A DNA stretch of 64,000 bases from Actinomycetospora lutea (GTDB taxonomy: Bacteria; Actinomycetota; Actinomycetes; Mycobacteriales; Pseudonocardiaceae). How positions within the stretch are numbered: position 1 is the first letter of the stretch; each line of letters begins with the position of its first letter. Below, one piece after another: positions 51,619 to 60,799 of this stretch. The DNA lies in assembly GCF_028737205.1 (NCBI RefSeq), contig NZ_JAQZAL010000005.1, positions 1 to 64,000 on the forward strand. The letters run 5' to 3'. Below the pieces are notes generated by a model. That model did not search any database and was not told where the DNA came from. It saw only the letters and a list, made by a program, of their open reading frames with translations. The position numbers and the translations under genes are program-made.

Positions 51619-54600
51619 ATGACAGCGGGCGGTCTGCGGATCCGGCTCGTCGGCCGGTTCGCCCTCGAAGGGTTCGACGGTCACGCGTCCGTGACCGTCC
51701 CGAACGGCCGTGCCCAGCGGCTGCTCGCCGTGCTCGCCGCGCACCAGGGCCGCTTCGTGCCGACCGACACGATCATCGGCGCGCTCTGGCCCGACGCCGC
51801 GCCCGGCCAGGCAGGCCGGCCGGGGCGCAACCTCGCCGCGCTGGTCAGCCGGCTGCGCCGCAGCATCGGCCGGGACCGTGTCGAGGGTGACCCCACCGGC
51901 TACCGCCTCGTCCGCGACGCCACCACGACCGTCGACGTCTACGAGGGTCTCGCGCTCGCCGAGGAGGCCGAACGCGACCTCGACCGGGGCCTCATGCTGC
52001 GCGCGCTCTCCGGCGCCCAGAGCGCCGAGGAGCTGCTCGGGCGGGGCACGGCCCTGGTCGGCGAGCCCGACGCCCCGTGGGCCCAGGAGGTGCGGCGCCT
52101 GGTCGCGACGACGCTGTCGCGGGCGCGGTCCTGCCACTGGACCGCGGCGCTGGCGCTCGGCGAGGACCGGACGGCGATCGACCTCGCCTCCCGCGCGCTG
52201 GCCGCCGACGCCCTCGACGAGCCGGCCGCCCGCGCCCTCATGCGCGCCTACATCCGCCAGGGCGCCGACGGCGCCGCGCTCGCCGCCTACGAGCAGCTGC
52301 GCCGGGCGCTGTCCGAGGAGCTGGGCGCGGATCCGTCGCCGGCCACGCAGGAGATCTACCGCTCGCTCCTGCTCCCCGACGACCGGACCCCGGCCGCCGC
52401 GCCGGTCGCGGTCCGCGGGCGCGACCGCGAGCTCGCCCAGCTGCGCCGCGCCTGGTCGGCCGCGACCCGCGGCCACGGCGGGCTCGTGCTGGTCACCGGC
52501 GAGGCCGGCATCGGCAAGAGCGCGCTCGTCCGCGTCCTGGCCGGCGAGGCACGTGACGCGGGCGCCACCGTCCTCGAGGTCCGCTGCCAGGAGGCCGAGC
52601 GCTCGCTCTACCTCCAGCCGCTGGCCGAGGCGGTGCGCACGCTGGTGGGCCGGCAGGCCGCCGGCTCCCGGGTGCTGCACCCCGTCGAGCGCGAGGCGCT
52701 CGCCGACCTCGCCCCCGAACTGGCCCCGGACACCGCCGACCCCCGCCCCGCCACCGACGAGCTCAGGCACCGCCGCACGCTGCTCGCGCTGGCCGAGCTC
52801 GTCGGGCGCACCGCCGAGGTGCACCCCATCCTGCTGGTCGTCGAGGACCTGCACCACGCGAGCCAGACGACCGTGGAGGCCCTGCACGTGCTCGCGACAC
52901 GGCTCGCGGCCCGGCGGGTCCTCGTGCTCGCCACCGAGCGCTCCGCCGAGGAGCGCAGCGGCACCGAGAGCCTGCTCGACGTGGCCACGCACCTGCGCGT
53001 CCGCCCGCTGCCGCGCGCCACCGTCACCGCCCTGCTCGCCGCGTCCGGCGCCGGCTACGACCCCGACACGTTCTTCGCCTGGACCGGGGGCTCGCCGCTG
53101 CTGGTGGGCGAGCTGCTGCGCCACCCCGCGCCCGCCCCGGCCGACGGTCCGGTGATCCCCGAGGACCTCTACGCGCTGCTGCGCCGCCGGCTGGACGCGA
53201 CGGCCGAGGACGTCGCGCTGCTGCTCGGCCAGGCCGCGGTGCTCGGGTCGTCGTTCTCGCTCGACGACGCCGCCGCGCTCGCCGGGGTCGGGCCCGAGGA
53301 GTGCGCCCGCCGCGCCGAGCGGGCCGTGCGCGCGGGCCTGCTGGTCTCCGACGGCGAGCGCTACCGCTTCGCCAACGACATCGTCCGGACCGTCGCCTAT
53401 TCCCGCGCCGAGCTCCCGGTGCGCATCAGCCGCCACCGCCGCGCCGCCGAGCTCCTCGCCGACCGGCCCGAGGCCGCCGCCGGGCACCACTCGGCCGCCG
53501 GCGACCACGCGGCCGCCGCGCAGGCGTGGCTGGCCGCCGCGGACGCCGCCCACCTGGTGTTCGCCCACCGCGACGCCGAGCGCCTGCTGACCTCCGCGCT
53601 GGAGAGCGCCGAGCGCACCGGCGACGCCGTGCTGCGCACCACCGTGCTGCTGCGCCGCGGGCAGGCGCGCTGCGACCTCGCGCGCTTCGACGGCCCGGAC
53701 GGGGCGCACGCCGACCACGACGCCGCGCTCGCGCTGGCCCGCGCGCTGGGCGACGAGGAGCTCGAGGCCCGCGCGCTGGAGGCCCTGGGCTGGACCGCGC
53801 TCTGGGCGCGCGACGCGTTCGCCGCCGTCGAGCTGGCCGAGCAGGCCGGGCACCTCGCCGAGTCCGCCGCGGCCGCCCCGGGGGCCCGGCGCAGCTCGTT
53901 GCTGCTGCTCGGGCGGGTGCGGCACTGGGACGGCGACTACTCCGGCGCCACCCACGCCTACCAGCAGGTGCTGGCCGTGGGCACCGAGGACGCCCTGGGC
54001 GCGGTGGCGATGGCCTACCGCGGCGCGCTGCTGCAGCACATGGACCGCTTCGCCGAGGCCCGCGCGGTGCTGGAGCGCGCGGTCGGGCTGTGCCGCCGGA
54101 CCGGGGAGTTCCGCAGCCTGCTGCAGAGCCTGTTCTTCTGCGGGCTCGCCCGCGGCGACGCCGGCGACTTCGCCGGGGCCCTGCGCGCCCTGGACCGCGC
54201 CCGGCGCCTCATCGACGACGCCGGCGTCGGCTACTACCGCGCGGGCATCGAGACCACGACGTCGTGGCTCTGGCAGGAGCTCGGCGACCTCGAGCGCGCG
54301 CGCGAGCACGCCGAGACCGCGGTCGACCTGGCCCACCGCGGCGGCGGGGCGCTCGAGCTCGAGCAGGAGCTGCACGCCCTGCTCGCGCGCGCCGACTGCC
54401 TGCTGCTCGCCGGCAAGGACGACGACGCCGGCGCGACCGTCGAGGAGGCCGCACCGCTGCTGCGCCGCTCGCTGCCCTTCCGGCCGCGGGCGGCGATGCG
54501 CCTGCTCGAGATGCAGGCGCGTTGGGAGCCCGAGCGCGCCGAGGAGCTGCTCGCGACCGCCCGGACCTACCGGTCGGCGAAGTACGAGGCGCTCGCCCTG

Positions 54601-54792
54601 ACCCACCTCGGGCGGCCCCAGGAAGCGGCGTCGGCCGCGCTGCGCACACGCTCGGACCTCGTCGTCGCACAGGTCGGCGCCCCGTCGGCGCGGGGCCCGG
54701 CGCGCGACCGTATCGCCGCGGCGCTACCCGCCGAGCTGCGTCCCCGGTTCGTCGAGCACGGGCGCCTGGTCGTCCCGCACACCGTCCGCTAG
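51619..54792 (+). CDS. BTAD/SARP-AAA-TPR transcriptional regulator
   Basis: A 1057-residue regulator. An OmpR-like winged helix (residues about 5-95) and BTAD domain (about 95-245, RALSEELGADPSPATQEIYRSLL) are followed by an AAA/STAND ATPase. Its Walker A is TGEAGIGKSALVRVL and Walker B PILLVVEDLHHASQTTV. The long C-terminal half is made of TPR-like helical repeats. Such large SARP/AfsR-like proteins activate accessory metabolic clusters on sensing a signal. Targets are unknown; the nearest candidates are the nitrogen cluster to its right or the MpaB-like gene. The ATG at 51619 is chosen for the leaderless promoter. Its 3' end overlaps the convergent acyltransferase gene by 69 bases. Confidence 0.88.
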   Translation: MTAGGLRIRLVGRFALEGFDGHASVTVPNGRAQRLLAVLAAHQGRFVPTDTIIGALWPDAAPGQAGRPGRNLAALVSRLRRSIGRDRVEGDPTGYRLVRDATTTVDVYEGLALAEEAERDLDRGLMLRALSGAQSAEELLGRGTALVGEPDAPWAQEVRRLVATTLSRARSCHWTAALALGEDRTAIDLASRALAADALDEPAARALMRAYIRQGADGAALAAYEQLRRALSEELGADPSPATQEIYRSLLLPDDRTPAAAPVAVRGRDRELAQLRRAWSAATRGHGGLVLVTGEAGIGKSALVRVLAGEARDAGATVLEVRCQEAERSLYLQPLAEAVRTLVGRQAAGSRVLHPVEREALADLAPELAPDTADPRPATDELRHRRTLLALAELVGRTAEVHPILLVVEDLHHASQTTVEALHVLATRLAARRVLVLATERSAEERSGTESLLDVATHLRVRPLPRATVTALLAASGAGYDPDTFFAWTGGSPLLVGELLRHPAPAPADGPVIPEDLYALLRRRLDATAEDVALLLGQAAVLGSSFSLDDAAALAGVGPEECARRAERAVRAGLLVSDGERYRFANDIVRTVAYSRAELPVRISRHRRAAELLADRPEAAAGHHSAAGDHAAAAQAWLAAADAAHLVFAHRDAERLLTSALESAERTGDAVLRTTVLLRRGQARCDLARFDGPDGAHADHDAALALARALGDEELEARALEALGWTALWARDAFAAVELAEQAGHLAESAAAAPGARRSSLLLLGRVRHWDGDYSGATHAYQQVLAVGTEDALGAVAMAYRGALLQHMDRFAEARAVLERAVGLCRRTGEFRSLLQSLFFCGLARGDAGDFAGALRALDRARRLIDDAGVGYYRAGIETTTSWLWQELGDLERAREHAETAVDLAHRGGGALELEQELHALLARADCLLLAGKDDDAGATVEEAAPLLRRSLPFRPRAAMRLLEMQARWEPERAEELLATARTYRSAKYEALALTHLGRPQEAASAALRTRSDLVVAQVGAPSARGPARDRIAAALPAELRPRFVEHGRLVVPHTVR

Positions 54793-55239
54793 CTCGATCG
54801 TCATGAACACGTGCGGGCGGCCCGCGTAGTCCTCGGTGCCGTGCGCGGTCCACCCGAGGCGCTCGAAGAAGCGCTGGTTGGCGGGCTGCACGTGCGCGAC
54901 CATGCGCCGTCCGCCGCGCGTCGCCGCGGTCGCCACGGCGAAGCGGACCAGGGGTGCGCCGGCGCCGGCGGTGCGCGCGGTGCCGAGGACGGCGAGCCGG
55001 TCGCCCTGCCACGTCCGCCCGTCGAGCGGGAAGAGCCGCACGGTGCCGACCACGTCGTCGCCGACGCGCGCGACCACGTGCAGGACGTCGTCGCGGGCGT
55101 CGTGGGAGTCGAGATCGTCGCCGGCGAAGATGCCCTGCTCGTCGACGAACACCGCGCGGCGCACCCGGTGGTGCTCCGCGCGCTCGGCGGCGTCCGCGGC
55201 GACCGCGCAGACCACCGGCCGCGCGACCGAGCGCGTCAC
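54724..55239 (-). CDS. N-acyltransferase of the MSMEG_0567/Sll0787 nitrogen-starvation family
   Basis: A 171-residue GNAT-type protein: EHHRVRRAVFVDEQGIF at the N-terminus (acyl-homoserine-lactone-synthase-like), VVGTVRLFPLDGRTWQGDRLAVLGTARTAGAGAPLVRFAVATAATRGGRRMVAHVQPANQRFFERLGW in the core, typical for this family. It is coded directly after the radical SAM gene with a GTGA overlap, as MSMEG_0567 and 0568 are neighbours in mycobacteria. The substrate is not known. Its last 23 codons are antisense to the end of the BTAD gene. Confidence 0.83.
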   Translation of the reverse strand: MTRSVARPVVCAVAADAAERAEHHRVRRAVFVDEQGIFAGDDLDSHDARDDVLHVVARVGDDVVGTVRLFPLDGRTWQGDRLAVLGTARTAGAGAPLVRFAVATAATRGGRRMVAHVQPANQRFFERLGWTAHGTEDYAGRPHVFMTIELADGVRDDQAPVLDEPGTQLGG

Positions 55240-56393
55240 GACCCGGACCCCGCTGACCCCGGACGGCGCCCGATCTGCAGCAGCGGCTGCACCGCGTTGA
55301 GCGCCGAGCAGGCCTGGCAGCGGGCGCAGCCGGCGACGGCGTCGGCCGAGGACATGTTCCGCTCGGTCATGTAGGCCGCGACCTTCTGGTAGACGCGATC
55401 GGTGTAGGCGGCGTCGGGCGGGGCGGCGTCGGCGAGCAGGCTGCCCGCGACCGGGCGCAGCGGCACGACGAAGGGGTAGACGCCGATGTCGACGGCGCGC
55501 CGGCAGCCCTCGACCGTGAGGTCGGGGTCCTCGCCCATGCCGAGGATGACGTAGGTGGACACCCGCCCCCGGCCCCACAGGGCGACCGCGCGCTCCCAGG
55601 TCCGGTAGTAGGTGTCGAGACCCGTGCGCGCCTTGCCGGGCGCGACGCGCGCGAGCACCGCGGGGTCGAAGGTCTCCACGTGGATGCCGACCGCGTCGGC
55701 ACCGCCCGTGCCGTGCACCTCGTCGAGGATCCCGAGCTCGCGCGGCGGCTCGAACTGGATCTCGACCGGCAGCCCGGCCGCGTCCTTCACCGCGCGCCCG
55801 CACCGGGCCACGTAGCGGGCGCCGCGGTCCGGGGCCACCGAGCTGCCCGTGGTGAGCGTGGCGTCGACGGCGCCGTCGAGCTCCTTGGCGGCGACCGCGA
55901 CCTCGGCGAGCTGTTCGGGGGTCTTGCGGGCCACCGTGCTGCCGGAGTCGAGCGAGACCCCGATCCCGCAGAAGGCGCACTGGTCGGCGGTGTTCCAGTA
56001 GTTGCACGCCTGCACGACCGTGCTCGCGAGCGAGTCGAGGTGCAGCAGAGCGATCTTCCAGTAGGGCGTGCCGTCGGCGGTCGCGCGGTCGTAGAACCGG
56101 GGCCGGCGCGCGCCGGTGACCGAGGCCAGCCGCTCGCCGTGGCGGTAGAGGCCCTGGGCGCCGTTGTCCTCGGAGCGCAGGACGTACTCCGACGAGGGGG
56201 TGGTGGGCACGGTGACCGGGAAGCCCTCGATCCAGAGCATGCCCGCGTCGGTGGGCCCCGCCCCGCCGGTGCGGGTCTCCACGGGCGTCTCGAGACGGAT
56301 CCCGGCGCTCTGGACGGCGACGATGACCGACGCGATCGCCGCGGGGTCCGGTCCCTGCGCCGCGACCGTCTCCTCGCCCATCAGGCCCGTCAT
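55236..56393 (-). CDS. Radical SAM protein of the MSMEG_0568 family
   Basis: A 385-residue radical SAM protein with an unusual cluster motif, Cys130-x8-Cys139-x2-Cys142 (CNYWNTADQCAFCGIG) in place of Cx3Cx2C, plus a C-terminal Cys group (CARCQACSALN) that may bind a further cluster. HLDSLASTVVQ precedes the motif. In mycobacteria and cyanobacteria this family sits in the nitrogen-starvation Nit cluster beside a nitrilase; its chemistry is unknown. The ATG at 56393 is used; a longer frame to 56465 lacks similarity. 37 bases behind the unknown gene at 56431. Confidence 0.84.
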   Translation of the reverse strand: MTGLMGEETVAAQGPDPAAIASVIVAVQSAGIRLETPVETRTGGAGPTDAGMLWIEGFPVTVPTTPSSEYVLRSEDNGAQGLYRHGERLASVTGARRPRFYDRATADGTPYWKIALLHLDSLASTVVQACNYWNTADQCAFCGIGVSLDSGSTVARKTPEQLAEVAVAAKELDGAVDATLTTGSSVAPDRGARYVARCGRAVKDAAGLPVEIQFEPPRELGILDEVHGTGGADAVGIHVETFDPAVLARVAPGKARTGLDTYYRTWERAVALWGRGRVSTYVILGMGEDPDLTVEGCRRAVDIGVYPFVVPLRPVAGSLLADAAPPDAAYTDRVYQKVAAYMTERNMSSADAVAGCARCQACSALNAVQPLLQIGRRPGSAGSGS

Positions 56394-56430
56394 GCGCCAC
56401 CCGCCTCGCGTCCACTTTCGGCTACGGTCA

Positions 56431-57060
56431 TCACTTATCGGAAAGCATCGCGTCGCCGCCGTCAAGGCGTGAGTCGATCTCCTCCCGGCGGCGGGCGCGC
56501 TCGTCGTGCCACGCCGCCGCGTCGGCGAACGACCGCTCGTCGCCGTCCCGCCCGGTGATCGCCTCGCCCGTGACGGCGTCGACCACGACCTCGCCCAGCG
56601 CGTAGGGCTCGGCCCCCGCGTACGGGTCGGCCGTCGCGACCAGGGCGAGCCCCGAGGCGAGGTGCATCTCGACCGTGCGGTGGGTCGCGCCCGCCGTCTC
56701 GTCGAGGACCACCCAGCGCTCCCCCGCCGCGCGGGCGGCCGCGATCGCGGCGGCCCGCCGGTCGCGCGCGCGGGCGGCGACCAGCTCGTCGGCGCGCACC
56801 GCGAGGGCGGCGTCGAGCACGGCGCGCGTGCCCGCCCGCGCGAGCGCCGGGCCGGGGTCGGCGTCGAGCGCGACCAGGGCCTCGAGGGTCGGCGTCGCCG
56901 CCCGGACCTCGTCGAGGACGCCGCCGACGCGCTCGGCCACCCGGCGGTACTCCTCGCCGTCGACCACCGCGATCGACCAGAGACGGTCGCCCGCCGCCCG
57001 CCACCGGGCGCGCGCCCGGTCGAGCGCCGCCTCTTCCCCGGAGCGCACCGCAGCGTTCAT
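56431..57060 (-). CDS. Unknown protein at the head of the nitrogen-cluster minus operon
   Basis: A 209-residue protein with no family that I recognise. An N-terminal helix (EEAALDRARARWRAAGDRLWSIAVVDGEEYRRVAERVGGVLDEV), a central helical part (DELVAARARDRRAAAIAAARAAGERWVVLDE), then a beta-rich segment (THRTVEMHLASGLALVATADPYAGAEPYALGEVVVDAVTGEAITG) and a charged tail. It contains no membrane helix or obvious catalytic motif. It starts at ATG 57060, 57 bases from the divergent carbamate kinase gene, and seems cotranscribed with the radical SAM and acyltransferase genes. Confidence 0.7.
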   Translation of the reverse strand: MNAAVRSGEEAALDRARARWRAAGDRLWSIAVVDGEEYRRVAERVGGVLDEVRAATPTLEALVALDADPGPALARAGTRAVLDAALAVRADELVAARARDRRAAAIAAARAAGERWVVLDETAGATHRTVEMHLASGLALVATADPYAGAEPYALGEVVVDAVTGEAITGRDGDERSFADAAAWHDERARRREEIDSRLDGGDAMLSDK

Positions 57061-57064
57061 GATG

Positions 57065-57078
57065 TCCACTATAGTAGA
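57065..57078. promoter_or_regulatory. Palindromic promoter/operator between divergent nitrogen operons
   Basis: TCcACTATAGTaGA, an imperfect palindrome containing TATAGT (57070-57075), a good -10 on the plus strand and TACTAT on the minus strand. It may be both promoter and operator for the two divergent operons. Confidence 0.5.
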
Positions 57079-57117
57079 CGAGCGCTGCTCATCATGGATC
57101 AGGAGTGACGGACACCG

Positions 57118-58080
57118 ATGCCCAGAACCGCAGTGGTCGCCCTCGGCGGGAACGCCATCACCCGGGGCGGCCAGGCCGGGACCTACGCCGAGCAGGCCGA
57201 GAACGCCCACGCGATGGCCCGTGCGGTGTGCGCGCTGCGGGACGCGGGCTGGAACGTCGTGCTCGTCCACGGCAACGGGCCGCAGGTCGGCAACCTGGCC
57301 ATCCAGCAGGACGAGGCCGCCGCGATCGTCCCCGCGCTCCCCCTGTTCTGCGTCAACTCCATGACCCAGGGCCAGCTCGGCAGCCTGCTCGGCCTGGCCC
57401 TGCTCGCCGAGGGCCGCGGGCGGCTGCCCGGCGTCGTCTCGGTGGTCACCCACGTCATGGTCGACCCGGCCGATCCCGCCTTCGAGCGCCCGACCAAGCC
57501 CGTCGGGCCCTACTTCACCGAGGCGCAGGCGCGCGTGCTCGCCCGGCAGCGCGGCTGGGACATGATCCCCGACGGCGAGCGCGGCCACCGCCGCGTGGTG
57601 CCGTCGCCGAAGCCCGTCGGGATCGTCGAGGTCGACGCCGTGCGGGCCCTCATCGAGCAGCACATGATCGTCGTCGCGGGCGGGGGCGGCGGCATCCCGG
57701 TGATCGCGGGCGACCACGGCCTCGAGGGCATCGACGCCGTGATCGACAAGGACTTCACCGCGCAGCGGCTCGCGGTGTCGGTGAACGCCGACGCGCTGGT
57801 GCTCGTCACCGACACCCCCAAGGTCTACGTCGACTTCGACACCCCGGACCGCCGCGCGATCGACCAGATGTCGGTCGACGAGGCCGCGAAGCACCTCGAG
57901 GACGGGCACTTCCCCGACGGCAGCATGGGCCCGAAGGTGCGGGCCGCCGTGCGCTTCATCCGCGAGGGCGGGCGCACGGCGGTGATCACCACCGCCGAGC
58001 GCGCCGGGCCGTCGCTCGACGCCGGCGACGCCTACGACGCCGAGCGGATCGGCACGCGCATCGTGGGGAACGGGCGATGA
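57118..58080 (+). CDS. arcC: Carbamate kinase
   Basis: A 320-residue amino-acid-kinase-fold enzyme: VVALGGNAITRGGQAGTYAEQ, VHGNGPQVGNLAIQQDEAA, CVNSMTQGQLGSLLGLAL and VVAGGGGGIPVIAG are the carbamate-kinase blocks, and KPVGPYFTEAQA is present. It converts carbamoyl phosphate and ADP to ATP, CO2 and NH3. It overlaps the fdrA-like gene by 4 bases. In E. coli the same pair (YbcF/AllK and FdrA) completes the allantoin-oxamate route, where oxamate carbamoyltransferase delivers carbamoyl phosphate. Here the additional subunits YlbE and YlbF are not seen in the window. Confidence 0.92.
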   Translation: MPRTAVVALGGNAITRGGQAGTYAEQAENAHAMARAVCALRDAGWNVVLVHGNGPQVGNLAIQQDEAAAIVPALPLFCVNSMTQGQLGSLLGLALLAEGRGRLPGVVSVVTHVMVDPADPAFERPTKPVGPYFTEAQARVLARQRGWDMIPDGERGHRRVVPSPKPVGIVEVDAVRALIEQHMIVVAGGGGGIPVIAGDHGLEGIDAVIDKDFTAQRLAVSVNADALVLVTDTPKVYVDFDTPDRRAIDQMSVDEAAKHLEDGHFPDGSMGPKVRAAVRFIREGGRTAVITTAERAGPSLDAGDAYDAERIGTRIVGNGR

Positions 58081-59642
58081 GCGCGGGCACGAGCCTCCTG
58101 CTCTTCCGCGACACCTACCTCGACTCGGTCGTGCAGCTCTCGGGCACGCGCGCGATGCGCGAGGTGCCCGGCGTCGACTGGGCGGCCGTGGCGATGGCCA
58201 CCGAGGCGAACCTCGAGACCCTGGAGAAGGAGGGCTTCGACCCCGCCGCGTGGGCGGGCGCCGGGCCGGGCGACCTGTTCCTCGCGGTGCGGGCCGACTC
58301 CGAGGAGGCGCGCGCGGCCGCGCAGGACGCCGGGCGCGACGCGGCGTTCCGCACCCGCGAGGCCGCCGCCACCGGGGTCGCCGAGCCCGACCCCCGCTCG
58401 CTCGCCGAGGCCGTCGCCCGGCAGGCGGACAGCAACGTCGCGGTGATCTCAGTGCCGGGCGACTACGCCGCCCTCGAGACCCACCAGGCCCTGAGCGCGG
58501 GGCTCGACGTCCTGCTGTTCAGCGACAACGTCTCGCTCGACGACGAGATCGCGCTCAAGACCCGCGCCGCGCAGCTGGGCCGGCTGGTGATGGGGCCCGG
58601 CGCGGGCACCGCGATGCTCGGCCGGACGTGCCTCGGGTTCGCCAACGTCGTCGCCCCGCTCGCCGAGCGCGCCGGCGCGGTCGGGATCGTCGCCGCCGCG
58701 GGCACCGGCGCCCAGGAGGTCGCCGCGCTGCTCGACCGCTGGGGCGTCGGCGTCACCCACGTCGTCGGGCTCGGCGGGCGCGACCTCGGCGCCCGGGTCG
58801 GCGGGCCGATGGGACGGCTCGCCGTGCGCACGATGGCCGCCGACCCGGCCACCGACGCGATCCTGCTCGTCTCCAAGCCGCCGGACCCCGAGGTCGCGCG
58901 CACCGTCGTCGCCGAGGCCGGCGACACCCCGCTCGTCGCCGCCCTCATCGGCATGGACGAGCCGCTCGGCGGCGCCGCCGTCCAGGCCCCGACGCTCGAG
59001 GCGGGCGCGCTGGCGGTGCTGGGTGTGCTCGGGCGCGACGCCCCCGACCCGGCGGCCGGGCTGCGCGCGCAGGTCGACGCGGCGATCGCCGACCTCGACC
59101 CGCGCCGCACGCTCGTCCGCGGGCTCTACTCCGGCGGGACACTCTGCTACGAGTCGCTGGTCGTGCTCGCCGACGCGCTCGGCCCGGTGTGGTCGAACAC
59201 CCCGCTCGACGAGGCCCTCGCCGTCCCCGCGCCGCCGTCGAGCCACGTGTGCCTCGACCTCGGCGAGGAGGAGTACACCCAGGGCCGCCCGCACCCCATG
59301 ATCGACCCCGAGGCGCGCCTCGAGCACCTGCGCGAGCAGGGCGCCGACCCCGAGGTCGCCGCGATCGTGCTCGACGTCGTGCTCGGTCACGGCGCGCACC
59401 CCGACCCGGCGGGCGAGCTCGCCGCCGAGTGCGCGCGCATCGTCGCCGACGGCGGACGGGTCGTGGTCTACGTGCTCGGCACCGAGCGCGACCCGCAGGG
59501 CCTCGACGCGCAGCGGCGTGCCTTCCGCGACGCCGGGTGCGTGGTCACCGAGACCGCCGCGCGCGCCGCCCTCGCGGCCGCGGCGATCGCCCGGCGGGAT
59601 CCGGCCCTCGCGGAGCTCGTCCCGATCGGGCAGGCCCGGTGA
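58077..59642 (+). CDS. fdrA: FdrA-like protein (oxamate carbamoyltransferase subunit family)
   Basis: A 521-residue protein built like a fused succinyl-CoA-synthetase alpha/beta pair without the grasp domain. FRDTYLDSVVQLSGTRAMREVPGVDWAAVAMATEANL is the FdrA N-terminal signature. A CoA-binding-like Rossmann region (FANVVAPLAERAGAVGIVAAAGTGAQEVAALLD, GLGGRDLGARVGG) and a ligase-like C-terminus (LYSGGTLCYESLVVLAD, DLGEEEYTQGRPHPMIDPEARL) follow. FdrA is reported as a subunit of oxamate carbamoyltransferase. The missing partners and the presence of nitrile hydratase suggest a different acyl or carbamoyl substrate here; that is inference. Confidence 0.87.
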   Translation: MSAGTSLLLFRDTYLDSVVQLSGTRAMREVPGVDWAAVAMATEANLETLEKEGFDPAAWAGAGPGDLFLAVRADSEEARAAAQDAGRDAAFRTREAAATGVAEPDPRSLAEAVARQADSNVAVISVPGDYAALETHQALSAGLDVLLFSDNVSLDDEIALKTRAAQLGRLVMGPGAGTAMLGRTCLGFANVVAPLAERAGAVGIVAAAGTGAQEVAALLDRWGVGVTHVVGLGGRDLGARVGGPMGRLAVRTMAADPATDAILLVSKPPDPEVARTVVAEAGDTPLVAALIGMDEPLGGAAVQAPTLEAGALAVLGVLGRDAPDPAAGLRAQVDAAIADLDPRRTLVRGLYSGGTLCYESLVVLADALGPVWSNTPLDEALAVPAPPSSHVCLDLGEEEYTQGRPHPMIDPEARLEHLREQGADPEVAAIVLDVVLGHGAHPDPAGELAAECARIVADGGRVVVYVLGTERDPQGLDAQRRAFRDAGCVVTETAARAALAAAAIARRDPALAELVPIGQAR

Positions 59643-60799
59643 GGGAGCTCGCCCTCGTCACCCACTCCACCTCGCCGCGCGGCGGGATGGTGCACACGCT
59701 CGCGCTCGCCGAGGCCCTGCAGGCCGCCGGGCAGCCGGTGCACGTCATCAGCCAGGGCGACCCCGCGGCAGGGCTCTTCCGGCCGACGACGGTGCCGTTC
59801 ACGGTGCTGCCGGCCCCGCCGTCGGGCGGGTCGCTGACCGACAAGGTGTTCGCCTCGATCGACCGGCTCGCCGGCGCCCTGGGCGAGCTCGCCCCCCGCT
59901 TCGACGTGCTGCACACCCAGGACTGCATCGCCGCGCGCGCCGCGGCTCGCGTGCGGGACGCCGGCGCCGACGTGGCGGTGGTGCGCACGGTGCACCACGT
60001 CGACGACTTCACCACCCCGGCGCTGGTCGAGTGCCAGCGCGCGGCGATCCGCGAGCCCGACCGGGTGCTCGTCGTCAGCGAGCAGTGGCGGCGCATCCTG
60101 CGCGACGACCACGCGCGCGAGTCGACGGTCGTGCCCAACGGCGTCGACCCCGACCGGTTCCCGCCCGTGACGCCCGAGCGGGTCGCCGAGCTGCGGGCCT
60201 CGATCGGCGCGCAGGACCGCTTCCTGTTCCTCGGCGTCGGCGGGGTCGAGCCGCGCAAGGGCACCCACGTCGCGTTCGAGGCCCTCGGCCGGCTGACGGC
60301 CACCATGCCGCACCCGCCGATGCTCGCGATCGTCGGCGGGCACTCGTTCCGCGACTACGCGGCCTACCGCGCCGAGACCCTCGCCCGGCTGCCCGACCTG
60401 GGCCTGGAGCTCGGCCGCGACGTGGTGCTGCTCGGCACGGTGTCCGAGGCCGACCTCGGCGGCTGGTACCGCAGCGCCGACGCGCTCTGCTTCCCCTCGC
60501 TCTCGGAGGGCTGGGGCCTGGCGGTGCTCGAGGCGATGGCCGCCGACCTGCCCGTCGTGGCGGGCGACCTGCCGGTGTTCCGCGAGTACCTGCTGCACCG
60601 TCACAACGCGCTCATGCCGGCGTCGGGCGACCCCGCCGAGCTCGCGCGCGCGATGCAGGAGATGTACGCCGACCGGGCCCTGCGCCGCCGGCTGCGCGCC
60701 GGCGGGCGGGAGACGCTCGCGCGCTACACCTGGGCCGCGAGCGCCCGCCGGCACATCGCCGTGTACGACGACGTGCGGGCGAGCGCCGTGCGTCAGTGA
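59639..60799 (+). CDS. Family 4 glycosyltransferase, MSMEG_0565 type
   Basis: A 386-residue GT-B glycosyltransferase: LALVTHSTSPRGGMVHTLALAEALQAAG at the N-terminus, VPNGVDPDRFPPV in the linker and GTVSEADLGGWYRSADALCFPSLSEGWGLAVLEAMAADLPVVAGD as the nucleotide-sugar site with the EGWGL motif. The TxHHVDDF segment (VRTVHHVDDFTTP) marks the MSMEG_0565 family of the nitrogen-starvation cluster. GTG 59639 overlaps the fdrA stop. A glycosylated metabolite of the cluster is implied. The 3' end overlaps the convergent nitrile hydratase accessory gene by 7 bases. Confidence 0.85.
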   Translation: MRELALVTHSTSPRGGMVHTLALAEALQAAGQPVHVISQGDPAAGLFRPTTVPFTVLPAPPSGGSLTDKVFASIDRLAGALGELAPRFDVLHTQDCIAARAAARVRDAGADVAVVRTVHHVDDFTTPALVECQRAAIREPDRVLVVSEQWRRILRDDHARESTVVPNGVDPDRFPPVTPERVAELRASIGAQDRFLFLGVGGVEPRKGTHVAFEALGRLTATMPHPPMLAIVGGHSFRDYAAYRAETLARLPDLGLELGRDVVLLGTVSEADLGGWYRSADALCFPSLSEGWGLAVLEAMAADLPVVAGDLPVFREYLLHRHNALMPASGDPAELARAMQEMYADRALRRRLRAGGRETLARYTWAASARRHIAVYDDVRASAVRQ

